Source: CAYNTC01 sp964432925 (GTDB lineage Bacteria > Planctomycetota > Phycisphaerae > Sedimentisphaerales > Anaerobacaceae). Taken from it: DNA of 39,807 nt. The stretch covers positions 1 through 39,807 of the forward strand of contig CAYSPM010000007.1 of assembly GCA_964432925.1 (NCBI GenBank). Direction: 5' to 3'. Every line of letters starts with the position of its first letter. The first letter of the stretch is position 1. The notes under the pieces were generated by a model. That model saw only the letters and a program-made list of their open reading frames with translations, made no database searches and was not told where the DNA came from. This document shows, one piece after another, positions 8,249-15,871 of the stretch. The position numbers and the translations under genes were made by a program.

Positions 8249-8722
8249 ATGAACAATAAAAAAATGACAAGGTGGGGTGTTGGTCCAAAGTTTGCCATAA
8301 TTTCATTGATTTTTGCTGCAATTGTATTTGCTATTCAAACTATTGTATTTCCTGAACTGAAATTTGTTATTTATACAAGATTAATCAATGTTATAGTTGG
8401 CATCTCTTTAATTGTGGTTGGATTAATTATCTTTCTTATTCCTGCGTTCACGATCGATAGATACTTTTATGAAAGCAAGTTATACAAAAAAGGAGTTTAT
8501 GCATATTTACGACATCCTATATATGCTTCGTGGATCTCCTTTATTGTGCCTGGTATCGTAATATTAAGAGGTTCAATTTTAGGCATAACAATTCCAATTT
8601 TTATGTACATTGTTTTCCGTACATTGATACCTATTGAAGAAAAATATTTAATAGAAAAGTTTGGTGATGAGTATTTTGAATATAAATCAAACGTATGGGC
8701 TGTATTTCCAAAATTATGGTGA
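8249..8722 (+). CDS. ICMT/PEMT-family membrane methyltransferase
   Basis: A 157-residue integral membrane protein of the isoprenylcysteine carboxyl methyltransferase-like family (S-adenosylmethionine-dependent). About four hydrophobic segments are visible, around residues 12-32, 42-66, 90-108 and 108-127. The C-terminal half has the family signature: YKKGVYAYLRHPIYASW (the RHPxY motif) and EEKYLIEKFGDEYFEYK. The substrate is unknown; bacterial members methylate varied lipophilic or quinone-like compounds or have no known role. The gene is strikingly AT-rich compared with its flanks and is bracketed by copies of a GTTCGGTGGGCTGA repeat, so lateral acquisition is likely. The start could be ATG 8249 or ATG 8264; neither has a good ribosome site. 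Confidence 0.82.
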   Translation: MNNKKMTRWGVGPKFAIISLIFAAIVFAIQTIVFPELKFVIYTRLINVIVGISLIVVGLIIFLIPAFTIDRYFYESKLYKKGVYAYLRHPIYASWISFIVPGIVILRGSILGITIPIFMYIVFRTLIPIEEKYLIEKFGDEYFEYKSNVWAVFPKLW

Positions 8723-8769
8723 AAATAAAGATATATGTTAACAAATCACACCAGTTTATTATGATCATT

Positions 8770-8820
8770 GTTCGGTGGGCTGACTCGTGCTACGTAGCGA
8801 AGTGCTACTTCGCAGAGTAG
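8770..8820. repeat. Dispersed GC-rich repeat with nested hairpins
   Basis: It begins with the second copy of GTTCGGTGGGCTGA (8770-8783). Next come the palindrome GCTACGTAGC (8789-8798) and a 7-bp stem, GCGAAGT-gct-ACTTCGC (8797-8813). ACTTCGCAGAGTA (8807-8819) recurs inverted at 9371-9383, on the far side of the ACT-domain gene. Confidence 0.6.
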
Positions 8821-8893
8821 TAAGGCCACCCTACATGACTAATGGCAATTACAGGTAATTTGGCAATAACCGTTAATGCAAAAGGAGAGTATT

Positions 8894-9316
8894 ATGGACT
8901 TGATTGTCGAACGTGTGAATGTGTGGGCCGCAACTATTAGAGACGAAGTCGGTGGCTTATCGCATCTACTCACCGGCCTGCGGGAGGCCGGTGCTGACCT
9001 TGATTTCATCATCGCAAGGCGAGCAGCGGAAAAGCCCGGCACAGGTGTTGTGTTTGTCACCCCGCTACGTGGTGATAGGGAGGTCGCCGCCGCTGCGGAG
9101 TTAGGCTTTAACGTCACGAATAGCGTCCAGTCGGTACGCGTCGAGGGAGAGAACAAACCTGGCGTCGCAGCCGAATTAACGGAAAAGCTCGCCGCAGCGG
9201 GGATCAGTCTTCGAGGACTCTCGGTGGCTGTGATCGGGGCAAGGTTCATCCTCTACATCGGCTTGGACACCGCCGAAGATGCCGTAAAGGCTGCCGACAT
9301 CCTCCAGAAAACATAG
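8894..9316 (+). CDS. ACT-domain protein (tandem ACT, regulatory)
   Basis: A 140-residue protein made of two ACT modules, the small-molecule (usually amino-acid) sensing fold. Module 1 is about residues 1-65 and module 2 about 68-138, with VRVEGENKPGVAAELTEKLAAAGISLRGLSVAVIG matching the ACT beta-alpha-beta pattern, including the turn NKPG. I chose the ATG at 8894 because AAAGGAG lies six bases upstream; an in-frame ATG at 8876 would place that site inside the gene. It has no enzyme domain, so it is likely a free-standing sensor or regulator. Its ligand and partner cannot be told. GC-rich repeats lie on both sides. Confidence 0.82.
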   Translation: MDLIVERVNVWAATIRDEVGGLSHLLTGLREAGADLDFIIARRAAEKPGTGVVFVTPLRGDREVAAAAELGFNVTNSVQSVRVEGENKPGVAAELTEKLAAAGISLRGLSVAVIGARFILYIGLDTAEDAVKAADILQKT

Positions 9317-9341
9317 AACGGCGAGGAGTTAGTTTCTGGGA

Positions 9342-9460
9342 TGGGCACCGCCAAAGGCGGGCAAGCTTGCTACTCTGCGAAGTGCCTACTCCGCCGTAGT
9401 AAACACGGCTACAAAGCCCGGGAGCTCCCTGCTCTGCGAAGCATAGCTGCTACGGAGAAT
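9342..9460. repeat. GC-rich repeat debris between the ACT gene and cinA
   Basis: The stretch contains CCGCC-aaa-GGCGG, TACTCTGCGAAGT (9371-9383, inverse of 8807-8819), the palindrome GGGAGCTCCC (9420-9429) and another CTCTGCGAAG word near 9433. No gene is supported here; an in-frame extension of cinA runs through part of it. Confidence 0.5.
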
Positions 9461-9563
9461 GGATGACCCACTTTTTATTGGCCGAAACAATACGACTGCT
9501 CGGCTACGCCAAGAAGGCGTTTTCCCTTGTTCCCGTTCGCGGACAAGATTAAAATCCGCCTTT

Positions 9564-10802
9564 ATGAAAAAGGCAAGTATTGTTACTATTGGCAATGAGG
9601 TTCTAAGCGGCCGGACGGTTGATACAAATGCTGCGACTCTGGGCAGAGAACTTTTATCAATCGGCATACCTGTTGTTAGTTGTTACACAATCGGGGATGA
9701 TGTAGATGCGATAGTAAGGTCGCTAAATCTGGCATGTAGTGTTGCTGATATTGTATTGGTAACCGGCGGACTCGGTCCTACCGATGATGATGTAACACGT
9801 GAGGCGTTTGCGAAATTCCTTGGTGTCAAATTGCAGCTACAAAATGAGCTTTTGTACGCTATCGAGGAATTTTTTGCTCGTCGAGAACGACGGATGCCAG
9901 CGAGAAATAAATGCCAGGCTTATATACCGGTGGGTGCAAATGCTCTTTTCAACAATATTGGCACGGCTCCTGGCATAATGGCAATAGCCGGCGACAAGCT
10001 GCTTATTGCTATGCCGGGCGTTCCGAGAGAAATGGAACTGATGTTTATGGAATCAGTCCTTCCAGAGTTACGGCGATTTGCATCCGGACAGGCGATAATT
10101 TCAAAGATGCTGAGGTGTTTTGGGGCAGGTGAGTCGGCAATAGCTGAAATGTTAGGCTCTATCATGCAGCGCGGCAGGAATCCCCTTGTTAATTGTACGG
10201 CTAAATGCGGTATTATTACCCTGGAGATTGTCGCCACAGCAGCAAACGAAAATGAAGCACAGGCCATGGTCGAGAAAGACGAGAAGTTGATACGGACCAA
10301 GCTTGGAAGACTGGTCTACGGCGTTGGGGACCAGTCCCTTGCTGAGGTTGTAGGTGGCCAGTTAGCTCGGCAGGGCAAGACATTGGCTGTAGCGGAGTCG
10401 TGCACGGGCGGCACTTTGGCTAAGCTGCTAACGGATATTCCAGGAGCGAGTAGATATTTTACGTGTGGGTGGTTTACATATAGCAACAATGCTAAAATTA
10501 GTGAGCTTGGAGTAGAGCCCAAATTGATAGATGAGTATGGTGCGGTTAGCTCAGAGGTTGCCAGCGCGATGGCCGAGGGTGCAAGAAGCAGAGCCGGAAC
10601 AGATTTTGCAATTGCTATAACGGGCATAGCTGGTCCAACCGGCGCAACCGAACAAAAACCTGTGGGTCTTGTATATATTAGTGTTAGCAGCAAGGGCGGA
10701 TTGCAAGCAAAGCGTTACGTCATGTCTGGCGACCGTGATTTAGTGAGAATTCGAGCAGCGCTAACGGCATTGGATGTGCTACGGCTGGAATTGCAGGTTT
10801 GA
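9564..10802 (+). CDS. cinA: CinA (competence/damage-inducible protein; NMN amidohydrolase)
   Basis: Two-domain CinA: an N-terminal MoCF-biosynthesis-like domain, linked in family members to ADP-ribose pyrophosphatase activity, and a C-terminal nicotinamide-mononucleotide deamidase domain. ATG 9564 gives MKKASIVTIGNEVLSGRTVD, the family start; the frame is open upstream to 9459 but through repeat sequence. Signatures are VTGGLGPTDDDVTREAFAKF, IGTAPGIM, MPGVPREMELM and, in the C-terminal domain, AESCTGGTLAKLLTDIPGAS plus AITGIAGPTGATEQKPVGLVY. The length is 412 residues, normal for the full form. There is no clear ribosome site; TTGTTC-17-TAAAAT (9527-9555) would give an almost leaderless mRNA but the -35 is poor. 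Its stop codon overlaps the -35 box of the pilus-cluster promoter. Confidence 0.93.
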   Translation: MKKASIVTIGNEVLSGRTVDTNAATLGRELLSIGIPVVSCYTIGDDVDAIVRSLNLACSVADIVLVTGGLGPTDDDVTREAFAKFLGVKLQLQNELLYAIEEFFARRERRMPARNKCQAYIPVGANALFNNIGTAPGIMAIAGDKLLIAMPGVPREMELMFMESVLPELRRFASGQAIISKMLRCFGAGESAIAEMLGSIMQRGRNPLVNCTAKCGIITLEIVATAANENEAQAMVEKDEKLIRTKLGRLVYGVGDQSLAEVVGGQLARQGKTLAVAESCTGGTLAKLLTDIPGASRYFTCGWFTYSNNAKISELGVEPKLIDEYGAVSSEVASAMAEGARSRAGTDFAIAITGIAGPTGATEQKPVGLVYISVSSKGGLQAKRYVMSGDRDLVRIRAALTALDVLRLELQV

Positions 10803-10827
10803 CTTATACACGGATTCATGCTATAAT
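10799..10827 (+). promoter_or_regulatory. Near-consensus sigma-70 promoter for the pilus/secretion cluster
   Basis: TTGACT (10799-10804), 17-base spacer, TATAAT (10822-10827). The -35 box includes the cinA stop codon. The presumed start site lies in or at the edge of the assembly gap beginning at 10830. Confidence 0.75.
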
Positions 10828-10829
10828 AA

Positions 10830-10929
10830 NNNNNNNNNNNNNNNNNNNNNNNNNNNNNNNNNNNNNNNNNNNNNNNNNNNNNNNNNNNNNNNNNNNNNNN
10901 NNNNNNNNNNNNNNNNNNNNNNNNNNNNN
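10830..10929. other. Assembly gap (100 N)
   Basis: Exactly 100 N, a common placeholder for a gap of unknown length. It removes the start of the first PilB-type ATPase. Compared with the second copy in this window, 60-95 residues are missing, so the real gap is probably about 200-300 bases. Confidence 0.95.
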
Positions 10930-12429
10930 ATTCCTGAGGAGCTTATAAAAAGGCATAATATTCTGCCGCTTAACATGAACAATGGTAAGCTGAGAGTGGT
11001 AATCAGCGATCCGATGGACCTTGATATGCGGGACACGCTCCGACTTCGCTTAAACGCTGAACTTGAGTGCTATCTTGCGAATCCCAAGAAGATTAGCTCC
11101 TATATTCAGGAGTCGCTGGTTACCGTGAGTAAGCAAGATGACGACAGACTAAGACATAGCATAGATGCGACCGCAGCGGAACTTGCTGAAGTAGGTAGTG
11201 AACTGCAAGCGGAAGCTTTGCGAGCTCAGGCAGCTGGGGAAGATGATGAAGGTCCTATCATTCGATTGGTAAATTTGATAATTGATACCGCTTATCATAT
11301 GCGGGCCAGTGACATCCATATCGAGCCGATGGCGGACCGAGTGCGTGTCAGATACAGGGTCGATGGTGTTTGCCTGGAGAAGGATAATACTCCGAAGAAC
11401 ATGCAGGCGCCGCTGATCGCACGTTTGAAGATTCTGTCAGGCATGGATATGGCTGAGAAACGACTGCCGCAGGATGGTCGTATTAAACGCGAGATAGCTG
11501 GGCAGGATATAGACTTTCGTGTGTCGGCGTTGCCCGGCAACCACGGTGAAAGCGTGGTGTTGCGTATTCTGCGTCCGGATGCGGTTAATATAGGCATTGA
11601 GTCTTTGGGATTCGAACATGATAACTACGAACTGTTTCAGAAGATAATCAAACGACCTAACGGCATCTTTTTAGTTACAGGGCCTACCGGTAGCGGCAAG
11701 ACCACGACGCTGTACGCTGCACTGCAGGAACTTAATAAGCCGGACAAGAAAATAATCACGGCTGAAGACCCTGTTGAATACAACTTTGATGGGATGAACC
11801 AGTGTCAGGTCAGGGATGACATTGGGTTGACGTTTGAGCGCATTCTTCGATCGATGCTGCGACAGGCTCCAAATATCATACTCATCGGTGAGATTCGAGA
11901 TAGCGCGGTGTCGGACATAGCGATTCAAGCGGCGCTTACAGGACACTTGGTTTTCAGCACATTACACACTAATGATGCGAGCAGCGCAATAACGCGTCTT
12001 ATTGATATGGGTGTTAAGCCGTTTCTTGTTGCCAGCTCAATACAAGCTATTATGGCGCAGCGACTTGTGAGGGTGATTTGCAAGAAGTGTAAAGAGGTTG
12101 ATCCGAATCCAGACCCTCAAGATCTGCGATTGCTTGACATTACGCCTGAAGATGTAGAGAAGTATCCTATGTACAAAGGAGCTGGTTGCAGTCAGTGCCA
12201 AAATACGGGCTTCAAGGGCAGAATCGGTATATTTGAGATGATAGAAATGAACAATGAATTGCGAGAGTTGGCCTTTAGAAAAGCAACGGCTGGTGAAATA
12301 AGAAAAGCAGCTAAAGCCAGCGGTATGCGGACACTGATGGAGGATGGTAAGCTCAAGATATTCAAGGGGACAACGACACCCGCTGAGGTAGCGAGGATCA
12401 CTCAAACGGAAGGTGTAGTTGTAGATTGA
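10930..12429 (+). CDS. Type IV pilus / T2SS assembly ATPase (PilB/GspE family), copy 1, 5' end in gap
   Basis: Hexameric cytoplasmic ATPase that drives subunit addition into a pilus or pseudopilus. The visible 499 residues start inside the N-terminal MshEN/GspE_N domain (IPEELIKRHNILPLNMNNGKL) and continue through the whole ATPase core. Motifs are ASDIHIEPMADRVRVRYRVDG, Walker A GPTGSGKTTTLYAAL, the Asp box AEDPVEY, Walker B IILIGEIRD and the His box LVFSTLHTNDA. The four-cysteine zinc site is CKKC...CSQC followed by NTGFKGRIGIFE. The usual ETA after GEIRD is SAVSD here. Thirty-one bases separate it from pilT. Calling it PilB or GspE is arbitrary, since the cluster is mixed. Confidence 0.93.
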   Translation: MPEELIKRHNILPLNMNNGKLRVVISDPMDLDMRDTLRLRLNAELECYLANPKKISSYIQESLVTVSKQDDDRLRHSIDATAAELAEVGSELQAEALRAQAAGEDDEGPIIRLVNLIIDTAYHMRASDIHIEPMADRVRVRYRVDGVCLEKDNTPKNMQAPLIARLKILSGMDMAEKRLPQDGRIKREIAGQDIDFRVSALPGNHGESVVLRILRPDAVNIGIESLGFEHDNYELFQKIIKRPNGIFLVTGPTGSGKTTTLYAALQELNKPDKKIITAEDPVEYNFDGMNQCQVRDDIGLTFERILRSMLRQAPNIILIGEIRDSAVSDIAIQAALTGHLVFSTLHTNDASSAITRLIDMGVKPFLVASSIQAIMAQRLVRVICKKCKEVDPNPDPQDLRLLDITPEDVEKYPMYKGAGCSQCQNTGFKGRIGIFEMIEMNNELRELAFRKATAGEIRKAAKASGMRTLMEDGKLKIFKGTTTPAEVARITQTEGVVVD

Positions 12430-12460
12430 ACATGAATGATTATTAATCGGGGACTTTGAG

Positions 12461-13615
12461 ATGGCAACGGTTAATATGGACAGACTGCTGCAGGCGTGCT
12501 TTACACAGGGGGGCTCAGATATACACCTTGTCGTTGGGCGGTCACCCGTGCTTCGGATAGACGGGCGATTGCGATCGCTGGAGACAAAGGTTCTTGAGCC
12601 GGATGATACTACGGCCCTGATGAAGAGTATCACGCCGGATAGAAACCAGCAGGAGCTTCAAGAAGAAGGTGGGACGGATTTTGGGTTTGCATTCGGCGAG
12701 CAGGGCCGGTTTCGCGTGTCTATCTTTCGGCAAAAAGGGAATATATCATTGGTTTTACGTCTTATACCCTCGAAGATCATGACTTTTGAGGAGATAGGAT
12801 TGCCAAAGATTTGTGCTGCTTTGTGCCGCAGACCAAGAGGGATGTTTTTGGTTACGGGCCCAACCGGATGTGGAAAGACGACCACTTTAGCTTGTATGGT
12901 AAACTATATTAACGAAAACTTTGACCGCCATATTATAACCGTTGAGGAACCGATAGAGTATTATCATACGCATAAAAAATCTATTATTAACCAGCGAGAA
13001 GTTGGTGTTGATGTACCGAGCTTTGGCGAGGCGTTAAGACGTGTTCTGAGAATGGATCCCGATGTGATTTTGGTAGGCGAATTGCGGGACCTCGAAACAA
13101 TTGAATCTGCCGTCAGGGCCGCTGAAACCGGCCACCTGGTCTTTAGCACAGTTCATACAACGAGCGCTGCAGGAACGATTACCAGATTGATAGACGTTTT
13201 TCCCGTAGACCAGCAAGAGCAGATACGTATTCAGTTGAGCAGCAATCTGATAGCAGTTCTCAGCCAAGCCTTGTGCCCGTTAGCCACCGGTAGAGGGAGA
13301 GTTGCCGCATACGAATTCATGGTTGTAACGCCAGCCATAGCCAATCTTATCCGCGAGAACAAGACTTATCGAATCGATTCGAGCATCCAGACGGGCAGGA
13401 AGCTGGGGATGCAGCTTCTTGATGAACACCTTTGGCAGCTCTACGACATAGGTAAGATTACTCTGGATGAGATGATTGACAAGAGCCGGCAGCCAGGAGC
13501 TTTGCAGGAAAAGGCTGTTGCGAAGATGAATGCAGCTAAGGGCAAGACAGGAAGAAAGAAAAAGGAAGCTGCAGCTAAAGAGATGGAGGATATGGGACCG
13601 ATTCTGAGAACGTGA
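12461..13615 (+). CDS. pilT: Twitching-motility retraction ATPase PilT-like
   Basis: PilT-type secretion ATPase, which depolymerises type IV pili. The 384-residue protein has the PilT start GGSDIHLVVGRSPVLRIDGRL, Walker A GPTGCGKTTT (from residue 133), ITVEEPIEYYHTHKKSIINQREVG (PilT-like rather than PilB-like; note VEEPIE where VEDPIE is usual), Walker B VILVGELRDLET and GHLVFSTVHT. It lacks the tetracysteine zinc site of PilB, as expected. The end is a lysine-rich tail (GKTGRKKKEAAAKE). It sits between two PilB-type ATPases, which argues that the system retracts, unlike a pure type II secretion machine. Confidence 0.92.
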   Translation: MATVNMDRLLQACFTQGGSDIHLVVGRSPVLRIDGRLRSLETKVLEPDDTTALMKSITPDRNQQELQEEGGTDFGFAFGEQGRFRVSIFRQKGNISLVLRLIPSKIMTFEEIGLPKICAALCRRPRGMFLVTGPTGCGKTTTLACMVNYINENFDRHIITVEEPIEYYHTHKKSIINQREVGVDVPSFGEALRRVLRMDPDVILVGELRDLETIESAVRAAETGHLVFSTVHTTSAAGTITRLIDVFPVDQQEQIRIQLSSNLIAVLSQALCPLATGRGRVAAYEFMVVTPAIANLIRENKTYRIDSSIQTGRKLGMQLLDEHLWQLYDIGKITLDEMIDKSRQPGALQEKAVAKMNAAKGKTGRKKKEAAAKEMEDMGPILRT

Positions 13616-13771
13616 TTAGTTGTGCTTATGTGCTACAACTGGCTGCGTAGAGGGTGTTCTGGGGGCTTTGGGCGTTTGATTCACTCCATTTGTGTGTAAT
13701 CGGAGTGTGTGATAAGCTTGATGTTATCGGTATAGGCTGTCTTATAAATTAAGTGTCCAATTTGTAATTTG

Positions 13772-13801
13772 TTGTACAAAAACGTTTTAATGTCGTATAA
13801 T
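13772..13801 (+). promoter_or_regulatory. Possible sigma-70 promoter before the second PilB gene
   Basis: TTGTAC, an 18-base spacer, then a perfect TATAAT at 13796-13801, about 40 bases upstream of the ATG. The 227-base gap after pilT would let this part of the cluster be transcribed separately. Confidence 0.55.
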
Positions 13802-13842
13802 AAAATAGGTATGAGGTAAGATTTGTTTTAGGGGAAACTTAT

Positions 13843-15606
13843 ATGGCCAAGACCAAAATAGCGGAAAAACTTCCTCCTATCGAGCAACTGCGAGGCAGAC
13901 CGCTCGGTCGGATATTGATGAAGATGGGGTTGTTGAGCCGTGATAGGGTGCATGAATGCCTGAAAGTTCAGAGCCAGCGGAATGGGAGCGTGCGGATAGG
14001 ACAGATCTTCGTGGAACTGGGATTGGTGGGTGAAAATGAGTTGCGTATCGCACTGGCGGCTCAGCGAGGTATGGAATATGTGAACATAGACGGGCTGGAA
14101 ATACCTCCTGATATAATCGAAAAGGTTCCCGCACAGATGGCCAAGACATACCATATAGTTCCTATTGAGTATGACAAGAAGCGGAACCAGCTCACTGTAG
14201 CACTGGATAATACAGATAACTTCAGAGCGACTGACGACCTGAGTACCCTGATGGATTTTAAGGTCATTGCGAAGATAACTGATCCGAGTGCTTTAGAGAG
14301 CACTTTGACCAAATACTACGAAACGCAGGATGAGAACATCACCGAGCTTATAGGTGAGATACAGGCAGATACTTTTTTAGCGGAATTCGAGGGTAGAAAT
14401 CAAAGTATTGACCTTGATGAACTGAAAGAGCTGTCGGAGTCAAATCCCGTCAAGAAGTTGCTGAATCTGGTACTTCTGCAGGCGATACGGGATAAGGCAT
14501 CGGATATCCATTTCGAGCCGTTCGAAAATGAGTACAAGATGCGATATCGTATTGATGGTGTTTTGTATGAAATGATTCCGCCACCGAAATACATTGCGGC
14601 TGCACTGAGCTCGCGTATCAAGGTTATGGCTGACCTGGATATAGCTGAACGTCGTCTGCCACAGGATGGGCGAATATCACTGACTGTCCAAGGCAATCCG
14701 ATTGATCTGCGTGTGAGCGTACTGCCGACGATGTTCGGAGAGAGTGTTGTCCTGCGTATATTGGACAGGTCTCAGGTCAGCTTTGATCTGGAAAAGCTGG
14801 GATTGCGGCGGGATGATGTGGCATTGGTGCGTCAGTTGATTCACAAACCTAATGGCATCATAATCGTCACTGGGCCAACAGGGTGCGGCAAGACCACGAC
14901 GCTTTACGCGGCGCTTAGTGAATTAAATGACATTGAGACGAAAATAATTACGACAGAGGACCCTGTAGAGTACGACATCGATGGCTTGATTCAGGTTCAA
15001 ATGAAACCGGATATAGGCCTTACATTCGCGCGTTGCTTGCGTTCGATTCTACGTCAGGACCCGGATATCATACTTGTTGGTGAGATTCGTGACCTTGAGA
15101 CGGCGGAGATTGCGGCGCAGGCGTCGCTGACTGGTCACGTAGTGTTTACAACTTTGCACACGAATGATGCCCCGAGTTCTATCGCTCGAATTCTGGATCT
15201 GGGGGTGGAGCCATTCCTTGTGACTGCTACGCTTGAAGGCATCGTTGCTCAGCGATTAGTCAGAAGAATATGTGAGAATTGCAAGACGCAATTCGAGCCG
15301 GATGAGACACAATTGCGTGAATTGGGTATTACAGAAGACGACATCAAGGGCAAGAAGTTCTACTATGGACGAGGTTGTGATAAATGCAACAGCACCGGCT
15401 ACAAGGGCAGAATAGGTGTTTTTGAGATTATGACGTTCAACGATGAGATGCGCGAATTGGTAATGAATCGTGCGTCGACGAATGTTCTGCGTGCCGCAGC
15501 CCAAAAGACTGGAATGAGGCTGCTGCGTGATAACGGCTTAGCTGCAATTTATGACGGTATTACCACCATCGATGAGGTAGTCAAAGAAACAATCATTGAA
15601 GGATAA
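13843..15606 (+). CDS. pilB: Type IV pilus / T2SS assembly ATPase (PilB/GspE family), copy 2
   Basis: Complete 587-residue assembly ATPase. Residues 10-160 form the MshEN/GspE_N region (GRILMKMGLLSRDRVHEC, GQIFVELGLVGENELRIAL), the domain that in some relatives binds cyclic-di-GMP. The core follows: KASDIHFEPFENEYKMRYRI, Walker A GPTGCGKTTT from residue 344, TTEDPVEY, Walker B IILVGEIRDLETAEIA, HVVFTTLHTNDAPSS, and a zinc site CENC...CDKC with NSTGYKGRIGVFE. AGGGGAA seven bases before the ATG is a good ribosome site. It keeps the canonical ETAEIA that copy 1 has lost, so this is the more conventional of the pair. The gene ahead of PilC is usually PilB in pilus operons. Confidence 0.93.
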   Translation: MAKTKIAEKLPPIEQLRGRPLGRILMKMGLLSRDRVHECLKVQSQRNGSVRIGQIFVELGLVGENELRIALAAQRGMEYVNIDGLEIPPDIIEKVPAQMAKTYHIVPIEYDKKRNQLTVALDNTDNFRATDDLSTLMDFKVIAKITDPSALESTLTKYYETQDENITELIGEIQADTFLAEFEGRNQSIDLDELKELSESNPVKKLLNLVLLQAIRDKASDIHFEPFENEYKMRYRIDGVLYEMIPPPKYIAAALSSRIKVMADLDIAERRLPQDGRISLTVQGNPIDLRVSVLPTMFGESVVLRILDRSQVSFDLEKLGLRRDDVALVRQLIHKPNGIIIVTGPTGCGKTTTLYAALSELNDIETKIITTEDPVEYDIDGLIQVQMKPDIGLTFARCLRSILRQDPDIILVGEIRDLETAEIAAQASLTGHVVFTTLHTNDAPSSIARILDLGVEPFLVTATLEGIVAQRLVRRICENCKTQFEPDETQLRELGITEDDIKGKKFYYGRGCDKCNSTGYKGRIGVFEIMTFNDEMRELVMNRASTNVLRAAAQKTGMRLLRDNGLAAIYDGITTIDEVVKETIIEG

Positions 15607-15871
15607 TGTTAGCGTTCTGTGATAATTTAATTGAATGACCCGTCAGGAGAGATTGATGTCACGTGGAAGAAAAACTGGTGTGCGAATTGTAAGCGATCTC
15701 TCATTCATTGGATAGACGTTTCGTCTGCGATTGGCGTGACAGGGAGACGCTATCTGAATGGTTCGGCAGGCTTGACGTTATAGTTTGCCAAAACACTCGT
15801 CAGGGAGCATTAGTTGATATTTTTGTGTGATTTTTAATGAAAGTGCTAAGTTCAATTTGAGGTAGGTCAAA
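15607..15871. other. 265-base intergenic stretch between pilB and pilC
   Basis: No open frame worth calling. GAGAGAT near 15647 can pair with ATCTCTC near 15694 (7 bp), and there is a small AGACG-ttt-CGTCT hairpin near 15715. Neither is followed by a U-tract. No promoter of convincing quality is seen before pilC. Confidence 0.4.

Noticed and set aside
8056..8259. 67-codon open frame between the Fic and ICMT-like genes
   Set aside because: It lacks a ribosome site, has no family resemblance, and its second half is a translation of GC-rich repeat sequence.
10774..10929. Continuous reading frame crossing the N run from the end of cinA into the ATPase
   Set aside because: The first codons overlap cinA in another frame and the gap length is arbitrary, so the junction has no meaning.
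12037..12633. 198-codon minus-strand open frame antisense to the first PilB-type ATPase
   Set aside because: It is a shadow of strongly conserved coding sequence on the plus strand.
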